Shown: piece after piece, positions 10,094-18,063 of the stretch
How the letters are laid out: each line of letters opens with the position of its first letter
Position numbering within the stretch: position 1 is the first letter of the stretch
NCBI RefSeq assembly: GCF_020216065.1
Contig: NZ_JAIWNA010000001.1
Span: 62,001-126,000 of the forward strand
DNA length: 64,000 bases
Direction of reading: 5' to 3'
Source: Nocardia rosealba
GTDB taxonomy: Bacteria; Actinomycetota; Actinomycetes; Mycobacteriales; Mycobacteriaceae
The notes under the pieces: generated by a model
Databases searched by the model: none
What the model saw: the letters and a program-made list of their open reading frames with translations, nothing else
What the model was told of the DNA's origin: nothing
Made by a program: the position numbers and the translations under genes

Positions 10094-10666
10094 TCAGAAG
10101 AGCATGGGTTCACCGAAGCCCGGTGTGCGCTCGATCTCGAGCAGGCGCGCCTTGGTGCCGATGCCGCCGGGTGCGGAGAATCCGTGCAGCGCGTGGTCGG
10201 CGGCGAGTACGCGATGGCAGGGGATGATGAGGGGAATCGGGTTGCGGCCGAGGGCTTGCCCGACGGCTTGGGCGGAGCCGGGTGCACCGATCCGGATGGC
10301 GATGTCGCCGTAGCTGAGGGTGCGGCCCGGGTCGATCTCGCGGGTCACCGCGTAGACGGCGCGGTGGAATTCGGGCACGCCGGGCAGGTCTACCTCGATC
10401 CAGCGCAGCGCGTCGACCGTGCCCGCGAGGTGGGCCCGGACGCCGGCGATCGCCGCGACGATCGCGGGGCCGGGCTCGCCTTCGGCCACCGGCTGCCCGC
10501 CGAAAGGCCGGGTGATGTGGGCCAGCGTCTGCTCCTCGCTGGCCTCGGGTAGCGCGAACCGCACGACGGTGTCGTCGCGCCAGGCGATGGCGCACAGCCC
10601 GATGGCGGTGTCGAAGAGGGCCGCGACCACGGTGCCGGTCCGTGTCGAGTCAGCTCCGGAACTCAT
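10094..10666 (-). CDS. ogt: Methylated-DNA--protein-cysteine methyltransferase (Ogt/MGMT type)
   Basis: A 190-residue suicide DNA-repair protein that moves the methyl group of O6-methylguanine onto its own cysteine. The active-site motif IPCHRV lies near residue 148, preceded by the helix-turn-helix region LSYGDIAIRIGAPGSAQAVG and the GRNPIPL arginine-finger segment. Family-typical C-terminal GGIGTKARLLEIE is present. The ATG at 10666 gives normal family length; the open frame up to 10942 adds an unrelated basic stretch. The short membrane-protein gene starts 49 bases upstream in the same direction, so the two could share a transcript. Confidence 0.92.
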   Translation of the reverse strand: MSSGADSTRTGTVVAALFDTAIGLCAIAWRDDTVVRFALPEASEEQTLAHITRPFGGQPVAEGEPGPAIVAAIAGVRAHLAGTVDALRWIEVDLPGVPEFHRAVYAVTREIDPGRTLSYGDIAIRIGAPGSAQAVGQALGRNPIPLIIPCHRVLAADHALHGFSAPGGIGTKARLLEIERTPGFGEPMLF

Positions 10667-10715
10667 GAGCACAGTGTGCGCCGCCCCGGTGACAGGTTTC
10701 GGCCCGACCCGCCGC

Positions 10716-10967
10716 TCAGGCGGCGAGACGGCCACTGTCCGGCTTCGAAACCAGGCCAGTTTCTGGCGACTGGACTGGTTCGCCCTGACCGCGACTGCGA
10801 AGGGCTTCGAGATCGCGGTATTGGCGCTGGTCATCGTAGGTGCCGAAGGCCCGGTCATGAGGCGATTCCTGGAAAGGCCAGAACGGTAGTTCCCCCTCCT
10901 TGGGGGCGAAATGGTAGACGGCATAGCCGACGGCGAAGGCAACGGCGAGAGCGAGGAAGGTGGTCAT
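10716..10967 (-). CDS. Small membrane-anchored protein of unknown function
   Basis: An 83-residue protein with one N-terminal transmembrane helix (MTTFLALAVAFAVGYAVYHF) and a charged tail rich in Asp, Arg and Gln. The protein family is not recognised. It is divergent from the MocR-type regulator with only 61 bases between starts. MocR regulators commonly control a divergent neighbour, so this gene is a candidate target. In the YczR subgroup that neighbour is a multi-pass YczE protein, which this is not. Confidence 0.6.
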   Translation of the reverse strand: MTTFLALAVAFAVGYAVYHFAPKEGELPFWPFQESPHDRAFGTYDDQRQYRDLEALRSRGQGEPVQSPETGLVSKPDSGRLAA

Positions 10968-11028
10968 ATTCCAAGGGTCCGCCCACTGGCCTTGTCAAAA
11001 AATAGCCACTCACGGAATACTGGACTTT

Positions 11029-12525
11029 ATGGCGACAAGAGTGATCGGCGCGGCGGGCCTGGCCCGCGACCTCGGCCGGTGGCGCGACCCCGAGACCGAC
11101 GGCGACGAGCGTCGCCCCCACCGGCCCGCCTACCTGGCGCTGGCCGAGGCCATCCGGCTGCTGATCCACGACGGTCGCGCCCCGCTCGGCGTCGCGCTGC
11201 CGAGCGAGCGCGATCTGGCGGCCACCCTCGGCGTCAGCCGCACCACCATCACCTCCACCTACTCGCTGCTACGCGAGCACGGCTACCTCATCAGCCGCCA
11301 GGGTTCGCGCAGCACGGTCGCGTTGCCGCCGAGCATCCAGCACGACGGTGCCCGCCCGGCGCGCGGCATCATGGCGCTGATGGCGCAGCCGGAGCTGCCG
11401 ACCATCGACATGACCTACGCCGCCATGTCCGCACCGCCGGAACTGCACGACGCGTATTCGGTGGCACTGCAAGGCATTCCGGCCTACCTCGGCACTCACG
11501 GCATGGACCCGGTCGGTGTGCTCGCGCTGCGCGAGGCGTTGGCCCGCCGCTACACCGCGCGCGGCCTGCCCACCGAACCCGACCAGATCCTGGTGACTCT
11601 CGGTGCGCAACACGGGCTTCGGCTGCTGCTCAATGTGCTCACCTCACCGGCCGCCCGTGTCCTGATCGACCATCCGTCCTATCCGAACGCGATCGAGGCG
11701 ATCCGCGATGTCGGCGCGCGCCCCATCCCGGTGCCGCTGCGTCCCGAATTCCCGAGCGCGGGTTGGGATCTGGAAGGACTGCGCAGTACCGCCCGGCAGA
11801 CGGCGGCCACCCTGGCCTACCTCGTGCCGGACTTCAACAATCCCACCGGCCTGCTGCTCGACGCCGACGGGCGCGCCGAACTGGCCGCCATCGCCCGCGA
11901 CACCAGAATGACCATCGTCGTCGACGAGTCGATGCGCGACCTCAACCTCTCCGACGACGATATGCCGCCACCCGTCGCGGCTTTCGCGAAGGGCTCGGAG
12001 ATCATCACCATCGGTTCGGCGTCCAAGTCGTTCTGGGGTGGCCTGCGCGTGGGCTGGGTGCGCACCAATCAGGCGCTGATCACCAAGCTGCTCGGCATCC
12101 GCGCCACCGTCGACCTCGGCACCCCGGTCATGGACCAGCTGGCCACCGTCCACCTGTTGGAGAACGCCGAACCCATCCTCGACCGGCGCCGCGCCCAGCT
12201 GCGCGCCCAGCGCGCCACCCTGCTCGCGGCCGTGGCCGAGGAACTGCCCGACTGGCACATAGCGCCCGGCGCGGGTGGCATGTCGGTATGGGCGCAGCTG
12301 CCGAGTCCGGTGTCGACCGCACTGGCCGCCACCGCACCCAACCACGGTGTATTGCTCGCCGCCGGACCACGTTTCGGCGTGCAGGGCGCGTTCGAACGGT
12401 TCATCCGACTGCCGTTCACACACCCCGAAGCCGACCTGCGGCTGGCCGTGAAGTCGATCGCCGCCGCCTACACCGCGCTCACGCCGCGCGCCGCCGACCC
12501 ACTCCAGCCGCTCACCTGCTACTGA
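11029..12525 (+). CDS. MocR-type regulator: GntR DNA-binding domain fused to aminotransferase-like domain
   Basis: A 498-residue fusion. Residues about 35-105 form a GntR winged helix (PSERDLAATLGVSRTTITST, then LREHGYLISRQGS). Residues about 125-490 form a class I aminotransferase-like domain with NNPTG, VVDESMRDL and a PLP lysine in SASKSFWGGLRVGW. Such proteins bind PLP or a derivative and switch genes involved in vitamin B6 or amine metabolism. The sequence most resembles the YczR subgroup, though I cannot confirm this. The start at 11029 is chosen because the longer frame reaches into the divergent gene. Its 3' end overlaps the racemase gene by 7 bp. Confidence 0.85.
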   Translation: MATRVIGAAGLARDLGRWRDPETDGDERRPHRPAYLALAEAIRLLIHDGRAPLGVALPSERDLAATLGVSRTTITSTYSLLREHGYLISRQGSRSTVALPPSIQHDGARPARGIMALMAQPELPTIDMTYAAMSAPPELHDAYSVALQGIPAYLGTHGMDPVGVLALREALARRYTARGLPTEPDQILVTLGAQHGLRLLLNVLTSPAARVLIDHPSYPNAIEAIRDVGARPIPVPLRPEFPSAGWDLEGLRSTARQTAATLAYLVPDFNNPTGLLLDADGRAELAAIARDTRMTIVVDESMRDLNLSDDDMPPPVAAFAKGSEIITIGSASKSFWGGLRVGWVRTNQALITKLLGIRATVDLGTPVMDQLATVHLLENAEPILDRRRAQLRAQRATLLAAVAEELPDWHIAPGAGGMSVWAQLPSPVSTALAATAPNHGVLLAAGPRFGVQGAFERFIRLPFTHPEADLRLAVKSIAAAYTALTPRAADPLQPLTCY

Positions 12526-13607
12526 GCCCAGACATCCTCGATCGGCGTCGCCGCGCTCGGCGGCGGCGTCGGGGTGCCGCCCTGGGTGCGCGAGAACCGC
12601 GGCGCGGGCGCGTGCTGCACCACGTCCTCGATCTCGATCAGTCCCTCGCGGGCGCGGATGTGCTCGTTCCGGGTAGCCTCGGTGAAGGTGAGCACAGGGG
12701 TGGTGCAGGCATCGGTGCCATCGAAGATGGCGGTCCACTCGTCGCGGGTCTTGCTCTTGAACTTCTCGGCGAACAGCTTGCGCAGCTGCTCCTGGCCGTC
12801 CGGGTCGAGCTGCTGGGGCAGGCCCTCCGGGTCGATGCCGAGACCGGCGAGCAGTTGCTCGTAGAACTGCGGTTCGATCGCGCCGACCGCCATGTACTTG
12901 CCGTCGGCGGTTTCGTAGGTGTCGTAGAACGCCATCCCGGTGTCGAGCAGGTTCTCACCGCGCTCGTCGGACCACAGGCCGACGCCGCGCATGCCCCACA
13001 CGAAGTGCGAAAGGGCAAGTGCGCCATCGACCATCGCCGCATCGATCACCTGTCCCTTGCCCGAGGTCGCACGCTCGACGAGCGCGGCGAGCACACCGGT
13101 CACCAGGAACATCGAGCCGCCACCGAAGTCGCCGACCATGTTCAGCGGCGGCACCGGCCGCTCACCCTTGCGCCCGATGGCGTTGAGCACGCCGGTGAGC
13201 GAGATGTAGTTGATGTCGTGGCCCGCGCGATCGGCCATCGGACCGTACTGTCCCCACCCGGTCATCCGGCCGTAGATCAGGCGCGGGTTGCGCGCGAGCG
13301 CGTCGTCGGGGCCCAGGCCCATCCGTTCGGTGACGCCGGGCCGGAAGCCCTCGAGCAGCACGTCGGCCTTCTCGACCAGGTCGAGCACCTTGGCCACATC
13401 GGCGGGGTTCTTCAGATCAGCTTCGACGATGGTGCGTCCGCGCCACTGCGGGCGCTCGATGAACCCGGGCAGCTGCCGGGGCCGCTGCACCCGCACCACG
13501 TCGGCGCCGAGATCGGCCAGTAGCAGGGCGGCGTGCGGGCCCGGGCCGATCCCGGCCAGCTCGATGACCTTGATGCCCGCGAGGGGGCCCTGACCGGTGG
13601 TGCTCAC
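12519..13607 (-). CDS. mcr: Alpha-methylacyl-CoA racemase
   Basis: A 362-residue member of the CoA-transferase family III fold. It opens with GPLAGIKVIELAGIGPGPHAALLLADLGADVVRV-type sequence typical of racemases rather than formyl-CoA transferases. The catalytic His sits in AGHDINY (about residue 128) and the catalytic Asp in GDFGGGS (about 157), matching His126 and Asp156 of M. tuberculosis MCR. The enzyme inverts the 2-methyl branch of acyl-CoAs so that phytanic/pristanic acid and sterol side chains can enter beta-oxidation. The GTG start has GAGG upstream. It is convergent with the MocR gene. Confidence 0.93.
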   Translation of the reverse strand: MSTTGQGPLAGIKVIELAGIGPGPHAALLLADLGADVVRVQRPRQLPGFIERPQWRGRTIVEADLKNPADVAKVLDLVEKADVLLEGFRPGVTERMGLGPDDALARNPRLIYGRMTGWGQYGPMADRAGHDINYISLTGVLNAIGRKGERPVPPLNMVGDFGGGSMFLVTGVLAALVERATSGKGQVIDAAMVDGALALSHFVWGMRGVGLWSDERGENLLDTGMAFYDTYETADGKYMAVGAIEPQFYEQLLAGLGIDPEGLPQQLDPDGQEQLRKLFAEKFKSKTRDEWTAIFDGTDACTTPVLTFTEATRNEHIRAREGLIEIEDVVQHAPAPRFSRTQGGTPTPPPSAATPIEDVWAQ

Positions 13608-13734
13608 GTGGTGACCTCATTCGTCGTCGAACGGTATTGACAATCCGACAATAGCGTCGCGGTGGCGGCACCGGTAGACCATGCGGGAGAATTCGCACCA
13701 GCGCGACTCGGCGCGATATGGGAGGAACCCGGTA

Positions 13735-14217
13735 GTGAGCGTATGGGGTGAGGTCCTCGTCGGCCTCGTCATTCTGGTCGGCATCATCGGCGTGATCGTG
13801 CCCATCCTGCCCGGGGTGATCCTGATCTTCGCGGCCGTCGCGGTGTGGGCGTTCCTCACCGGCGGTGCGGGCGCCTGGACGGTGTTCGCCATCGCCTCGG
13901 TGGCGTTGATCCTGTCGGGCGTCGTGAAATACACCTGGCCGGGGCGTCGCATGCGCGAAGCTGGCGTGTCGAACCGAGCATTGCTCGTCGGCGCCGTCTT
14001 CGGCATCGTTGGGTTCTTCGTGATCCCCGTGGTCGGGTTGTTCATCGGGTTCGTGCTCGGCGTGTACGTCGCGGAACTGCAACGGTTGAAGACGCATGAA
14101 ACCGCCTGGCCCGCAACGATGCACGCGCTCAAGGGGGTCGGCTTGTCGATGCTCGTGGAACTGTTCGGCGCGCTGGTCGCGTCCGGAGTGTGGCTCGCCG
14201 GGGCGCTGTTCGTCTGA
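13735..14217 (+). CDS. DUF456 family membrane protein
   Basis: A 160-residue protein with about four transmembrane segments in two similar halves: VLVGLVILVGIIGVIVPILP with FAAVAVWAFLTG, then ALLVGAVFGIVGFFVIPVVG with the C-terminal helix ending in LAGALFV. The paired G-x-x-G-x-x-x-P-x-x-P pattern and length fit DUF456. Function is unknown. The GTG at 13735 is preferred because GGAGGA lies 8 bases upstream; an ATG at 13681 would put that ribosome site inside the gene. It is divergent from the racemase gene and convergent with the amidohydrolase gene only 3 bases away. Confidence 0.8.
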   Translation: MSVWGEVLVGLVILVGIIGVIVPILPGVILIFAAVAVWAFLTGGAGAWTVFAIASVALILSGVVKYTWPGRRMREAGVSNRALLVGAVFGIVGFFVIPVVGLFIGFVLGVYVAELQRLKTHETAWPATMHALKGVGLSMLVELFGALVASGVWLAGALFV

Positions 14218-14220
14218 GGC

Positions 14221-15081
14221 TCAGGGTCTTTCGATGATCGGGAGCGGGCAGGTCTTGTCGTCGCCCGCACCGGGCAGCGCTGATCGGGGGATCGGCAGGG
14301 TCGGGTTGTCGTGGGGCGCAACCTGCTCGGGCTCTGGCCTGTGTACGGGGGGCAGGCGGTAGCACTCGCGGGCGTTGTCCTCGAGCACGGCGTGCATGTC
14401 GGCGCCGACCACCTGGCAGATCAGGTCGATATCGGCGTCCTCGAACGGTCGGCCCGCCCGGGTGCCGGGCAGATCGGAGCCGAACATCAACGCGCGGGGG
14501 TTCACGGTGTGGATGCGCCGCAGCGTTTCGGCCACGTCCATGTCGACCCGGCCGAAGCCGGTGGCCTTCACCCTCGCGCCGCGATCGACCAGATCCAGCA
14601 GGTAGGGCAGGCCCTCGGCGGACATGCCGAGGTGGTCGATGGACAGGGCGGGCAGTTTGGAGATCACCGGCTGCAACGATGCGAGCATCTGGCCGTCGAT
14701 GTAGAGCTCCACGTGCCATCCGGCGAGTTCGTGGGCGCGCAAGGCCTGCAATGTCATCTGGGTGATGTCGGCGGCGGCGCGTTTGAGGTTGAACCGGATC
14801 GCCCGCACGCCCGCCCGGTCGAGCTCGAGGATCTCCTCGTCACCGGCATCCAGATCCAGTCGGGTGACGCCGACCCACTCCGGACCCAGCTCGCCCAGGG
14901 CGGCCTTCAGGTATGTCTGATCGGTGCCTTGGAACGATGCGCTGACAACGGCACCACCGCGAACATCGAAGTGCGCCATCCGCTTTCGATAATCGGCGAT
15001 CGTGTAGGGCTCCGGCAGGTAGCCCTCGTTCTCGATCAGCGGAAACCGCGGATCGATGATGTGAACATGCGCGTCGAACAC
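14221..15081 (-). CDS. Amidohydrolase-2 family metal-dependent hydrolase
   Basis: A 286-residue TIM-barrel protein of the amidohydrolase 2 type. It opens MFDAHVHIIDPRFPL with the metal-binding HxH. AIRFNLKRA, LSIDHLGM (later histidine) and MFGSDLPGTR (C-terminal aspartate) follow in the expected order. These proteins hydrolyse or decarboxylate lactones and related rings; 2-pyrone-4,6-dicarboxylate lactonase-like enzymes are the nearest type by layout. The last 35 residues (after CYRLPP) are Pro-rich and not part of the barrel. The start is GTG at 15081. Substrate is unknown and neighbours give no clue. Confidence 0.75.
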   Translation of the reverse strand: MFDAHVHIIDPRFPLIENEGYLPEPYTIADYRKRMAHFDVRGGAVVSASFQGTDQTYLKAALGELGPEWVGVTRLDLDAGDEEILELDRAGVRAIRFNLKRAAADITQMTLQALRAHELAGWHVELYIDGQMLASLQPVISKLPALSIDHLGMSAEGLPYLLDLVDRGARVKATGFGRVDMDVAETLRRIHTVNPRALMFGSDLPGTRAGRPFEDADIDLICQVVGADMHAVLEDNARECYRLPPVHRPEPEQVAPHDNPTLPIPRSALPGAGDDKTCPLPIIERP

Positions 15082-15137
15082 TTGTACAGGATGCCCTACT
15101 TTTGGAGCGTCGGCGCTTCGGGGTATTGCGCCCAGGC

Positions 15138-15263
15138 GGTATTGGGCTGTGTTTTTGGAGCGCTGGCGCGCTCGAGCGCGGCCCCTGAGGGGCCGCTACG
15201 CCGCTTCGCGGCGGACCCTCCTCGAGGTCGGGTCGTGCGGGGCTGGGAGTGCGGTCATGGCGG
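15138..15263. repeat. Dispersed intergenic repeat, copy A
   Basis: About 126 bp nearly identical to 48796-48924, in the same orientation. It contains three stem-loops: GAGCGC/GCGCTC around TGGC (15158-15173), GCGGCCCC/GGGGCCGC around TGA (15178-15196), and a CGCCGC/GCGGCG hairpin with a TTC loop (about 15200-15214). No reading frame or transposase is present. It lies between the amidohydrolase start and the 42-bp tandem repeats. It resembles a REP/MITE-like non-coding element. Confidence 0.8.
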
Positions 15264-15361
15264 ACTCGAGTGGTGCCGCGTCGCTGGGGGTGCGGTAGGT
15301 GGCGGACTCGAGTAGCGCCGCGTCGCTGGGGGTGCGGTAGGTGGCGGACTTAAGTGGTGCC
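15259..15361. repeat. 42-bp tandem repeat, 2.4 copies
   Basis: Units start at 15259, 15301 and 15343 with GGCGGACTCGAG or GGCGGACTTAAG; the first two 42-bp units differ at only two positions. The array begins inside the 3' end of dispersed repeat copy A. Copy B at 48 kb carries a single degenerate start of the same unit, so the tandem expansion is specific to this locus. Together with copy A it fills the 336-bp gap before fprA; no gene is seen. Confidence 0.85.
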
Positions 15362-15417
15362 TGTGGCCGGGAGTGCGTAGGCGGGCGGGCTCGTGGGTGA
15401 GCCCGCCCGGTGTGGAT

Positions 15418-16806
15418 TTACGCCTTGTGGGGCTCGCTGGCGCGGAGCATGTCTTCGCGTTCCACGACCTTGACGCGCTCGCGGCCTTCGGGCTCGCCGA
15501 GGGCGCGTTCGTGGGCGTCGAGGCGGTACCAGCCGGCCCAGGTGGTGAACGGGATGCCCTTGCCCTCGAGGAACTCGGTGACGGCGTCGAGTTCCGGCTT
15601 GGGGGCCGGGGTGAAGTTCTTCGCGTCGTCGAGCAGGCAGGCGATGGTCTCGTTGGCGTCGCCCTTGGTGTGGCCGATGAGGCCGACGGGGCCGCGCTTG
15701 ATCCAGCCGGTGACGTAGGTGGCGGGCATGAAGCGGGCGTTGCCTTCGGCGCTCTCGTCGGCGATCACGCGACCGGCCTCGTTGGGCACGGTGCCTGCCT
15801 GATCGTCGAACGGCAGCTGGTTGATGTTCTGCGACAGGTAGCCGACGGCGCGGTACACGGCCTGCACTTCCCACTGCTTGAACTCGCCGGTGCCCTTGAC
15901 GTTGCCGGTGCCGTCGAGCTGGGTGCGCTCGGTCTTGAGGCCGACGACCCGGCCGTTCTCGTCGCCGACGATCTCGGCGGGCGACTCGAAGAAGTGCAGG
16001 AACAGCTTGTGCGGGCGATCGCCCTGGTCGCGGATGGCCCACTGCTCGAGGGTGTTGGCGACCATGTCGACCTGCTTGGAGTTGCGGCGCGCGGCCTCGG
16101 AACCCTCGTCGTAGTCGATGTCCTCGGGGTCGACGATCACCTCGATGGTCGGCGAGTGGTCGAGTTCACGCAGCTCGAGGGGGGTGAACTTGGCCTGCGC
16201 GGGACCGCGACGCCCGAAGACGTGCACCTCCACGGCCTTGTTCTCCTTGAGTCCCTTGTAGACGTTCGGCGGGATCTCGGTGGGCAGCAGTTCGTCGCCG
16301 GTCTTGGCGAGCACGCGCGCCACGTCGAGGGCCACGTTGCCGACACCGAGCACGGCGACCTTCTCGGCATCGAGCGGCCACGAACGCGGCACGTCGGGGT
16401 GCCCGTCGTACCAGGAGACGAAGTCGGCGGCGCCGTAGGAACCGTCGAGGTCGATGCCGGGGATCGGCAGCGCGCGGTCGGCGTTGGCGCCGGTGGAGAA
16501 GATCACCGCGTCGTAGAACTGACGCAGGTCGTCGAGGGTGATGTCGGTGCCGTAGTCGATGTTGCCGAGCAGGCGCACCTGATCCTTGTCGAGCACCTTG
16601 TGCAGGGCGGTGATGATGCCCTTGATGCGCGGGTGGTCGGGCGCGACGCCGTAGCGGATGAGACCGAAGGGCGCGGGCATGCGCTCGTAGAGGTCGATGC
16701 TGACCTCGGCATCGGACTTCATCAAGGCGTCGGCGGCGTAGATACCGGCCGGTCCCGCACCCACGATCGCGATGCGAAGCGGGCGAGTCGCTGTCTGTTC
16801 GGTCAT
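15418..16806 (-). CDS. fprA: NADPH-ferredoxin reductase FprA (adrenodoxin reductase-like)
   Basis: A 462-residue flavoenzyme that passes electrons from NADPH through FAD to ferredoxins, which feed cytochromes P450 and other enzymes. The FAD-binding GAGPAG is at residues 16-21, PFGLIRYGVAPDH near residue 46 is typical of adrenodoxin reductases, and the NADPH site GVGNVALDVAR is at 154-164. The late FAD segment TYVTGWIKRGPVG is present. Length is close to M. tuberculosis FprA (about 456). An iron-box-like palindrome sits about 45 bases upstream, suggesting control by iron supply. Confidence 0.93.
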   Translation of the reverse strand: MTEQTATRPLRIAIVGAGPAGIYAADALMKSDAEVSIDLYERMPAPFGLIRYGVAPDHPRIKGIITALHKVLDKDQVRLLGNIDYGTDITLDDLRQFYDAVIFSTGANADRALPIPGIDLDGSYGAADFVSWYDGHPDVPRSWPLDAEKVAVLGVGNVALDVARVLAKTGDELLPTEIPPNVYKGLKENKAVEVHVFGRRGPAQAKFTPLELRELDHSPTIEVIVDPEDIDYDEGSEAARRNSKQVDMVANTLEQWAIRDQGDRPHKLFLHFFESPAEIVGDENGRVVGLKTERTQLDGTGNVKGTGEFKQWEVQAVYRAVGYLSQNINQLPFDDQAGTVPNEAGRVIADESAEGNARFMPATYVTGWIKRGPVGLIGHTKGDANETIACLLDDAKNFTPAPKPELDAVTEFLEGKGIPFTTWAGWYRLDAHERALGEPEGRERVKVVEREDMLRASEPHKA

Positions 16807-16850
16807 TGTCTACGCGCACCCTTTGGTCGAGAAACGATGTGACGGCGTCA

Positions 16851-16870
16851 ACTTAGCTTAGGCTAAGTCG
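16851..16870. promoter_or_regulatory. IdeR/DtxR-like iron box upstream of fprA
   Basis: ACTTAGCTTAGGCTAAGTCG contains the inverted repeat CTTAG..CTAAG and matches the IdeR/DtxR consensus (TTAGGTTAGGCTAACCTAA) at 13 of 19 positions. The left half and centre fit well and the far right half poorly. It lies 45-64 bases before the fprA start, where a repressor would block transcription. The fit makes iron-dependent control plausible, not certain. The site is also 128 bases upstream of the divergent gene at 16998. Confidence 0.5.
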
Positions 16871-16997
16871 CGATCCGGCTGTTGGCAGCTGCCGTCCTCA
16901 TCGGCGGCAGGCCGTAATCAACGCGATTCTAGCTGCGGTCTTGCGGCTACCCGGCGCGCGGTGTAGCTGTCCGCCCCGGGTCTGTCAGGATTACAAC

Positions 16998-17456
16998 ATG
17001 AACGAGGAGCAAACTGGCTCGGACGATCAGCCCATCGAGGTCGATCAGACCGATAAGCGGTCCATCGTCCCGTTCGTCGCGGCCGCGGTGATCGCGGTCG
17101 TCGTTCTCATCAGCATCGTCGTCGGCGGGCTCCTCGCGCCCGCTGAGAAAAATGTCACAGAGGCCGATCGGCTCGCGGCCGCCGTCACCAATTATATCGA
17201 CGCGCGCTCGCGCACCGATCAGCGTCCGCCGCCCGGGGTGGCCTGCCCCGGTTTCGACGAGGCGAAATCGGGCCTCACCGAACGGCTCGGCGGCCCGGAA
17301 TCAGCGGCGACGATCGACAAGAAGGGCTTTGCCAACGCCACCGTGAACGGCAACCGGGCCAAGATCGACGCCACGGTTTCGGTGGGCGGGCAGTCGACGT
17401 CGAGCACGTGGAATCTCACCCGGGTCGACGGCGCCTGGCTGGTGTGCACCCCCTGA
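16998..17456 (+). CDS. Single-pass membrane protein with small extracytoplasmic domain
   Basis: A 152-residue protein: a short acidic cytoplasmic N-terminus, one transmembrane helix (FVAAAVIAVVVLISIVVGGL, about residues 31-50), then about 100 residues outside the membrane. The outer domain ends STWNLTRVDGAWLVCTP, a layout seen in small DUF4878/lumazine-binding-like domains of actinobacterial Rv0361-type proteins, with two cysteines (in VACPGF and VCTP) that may pair. The start is the ATG at 16998; the frame back to 16941 lacks a ribosome site. Function is unknown. The stop lies 44 bases before the SAM-IV riboswitch. Confidence 0.75.
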   Translation: MNEEQTGSDDQPIEVDQTDKRSIVPFVAAAVIAVVVLISIVVGGLLAPAEKNVTEADRLAAAVTNYIDARSRTDQRPPPGVACPGFDEAKSGLTERLGGPESAATIDKKGFANATVNGNRAKIDATVSVGGQSTSSTWNLTRVDGAWLVCTP

Positions 17457-17500
17457 GGGGTTTGACACGGTGACCAGTGCCGGGGCAATCTCAGATCGCA

Positions 17501-17620
17501 AGGTCATGAGTACCAGCGCCAAGCCCCGGCTCGCTGGTCGGCAACCCTCCTCCGCGGTGGGGTGCTCCGGGTGACGACCTGGCCGTGTGCTGGACTCCCC
17601 GCCACGGCAAGAGCGGATTC
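17501..17620 (+). ncRNA. SAM-IV riboswitch
   Basis: The leader matches the SAM-IV aptamer of actinobacteria almost base for base: AGGTCATGAGTACCAGCG, then AAGCCCCGGCTCGCTGG, GGCAACCCTCC, CGCGGTGGGGTGCTCCGGGT and the closing GACGACCT. The P1 stem pairs AGGTC (17501-17505) with GACCT (17576-17580); a further hairpin (GCCGTG with CACGGC) follows the core. It lies immediately before the rhodanese-metZ pair. In the known mycobacterial case it senses S-adenosylmethionine and turns down methionine synthesis. The last 17 bases before the ATG at 17637 hold an AGGAGG ribosome site that an expression platform could mask. Confidence 0.92.
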
Positions 17621-17636
17621 ACGCAGGAGGATCGAC

Positions 17637-18053
17637 ATGAGTTACGCCGGCGACATCACCCCTGAGAAGGCGTGGGAGATTCTGACCGAGCATCCCGACG
17701 CGGTGCTGGTCGACGTGCGCACCGAAGGCGAGTGGGCCCACATCGGCATCCCCGACACCAGCTCCATCGAGCGCCCCGCGCACTTCATCGAATGGGTCGA
17801 CGGCACCGGCGCGCGCAACCCGCGCTTCGGTGAGCAGCTCGAACAGGTCCTCGCCGACCGCCCGGCCGATGCCCCTGTGGTGTTCCTCTGTCGCTCGGGT
17901 CAGCGCTCGGCGCACGCGGCGACGGTGGCGACCGCGGCGGGGATCACCCCGTCCTACAACGTGCTCGACGGTTTCGAGGGCGGCCTCGACGCGTTCGGGC
18001 AGCGCGGCAGCACCGGCTGGCGCGCCGTCGGCCTGCCGTGGCGCCAGGCATAA
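17637..18053 (+). CDS. Rhodanese-like sulfurtransferase linked to metZ
   Basis: A 138-residue single rhodanese domain. The active-site loop CRSGQRS (Cys about residue 84) begins like that of a persulfide-forming sulfurtransferase, and VLVDVRTEGEW near residue 23 is the family signature. It may supply or handle sulfane sulfur near homocysteine synthesis; the exact role of this partner is not established. The ATG has AGGAGG 6 bases upstream, so the open frame back to 17562 is rejected because it would lie inside the riboswitch. metZ follows after 10 bases, the same order as Rv0390-Rv0391. Confidence 0.9.
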   Translation: MSYAGDITPEKAWEILTEHPDAVLVDVRTEGEWAHIGIPDTSSIERPAHFIEWVDGTGARNPRFGEQLEQVLADRPADAPVVFLCRSGQRSAHAATVATAAGITPSYNVLDGFEGGLDAFGQRGSTGWRAVGLPWRQA

Positions 18054-18063
18054 GGAGACTCGC

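Noticed and set aside
10911..13523. An 870-codon plus-strand frame over the MocR gene and the racemase
   Set aside because: Arg/Pro-rich out-of-frame reading of two well-identified genes.
15138..15263. Insertion sequence remnant
   Set aside because: No transposase fragment, no clear terminal inverted repeats and no target-site duplication could be seen. A REP/MITE-like label is safer.
15259..15361. CRISPR array at the 42-bp tandem repeats here or at 35272-35460
   Set aside because: Units are contiguous with no unique spacers, and no cas genes are present.
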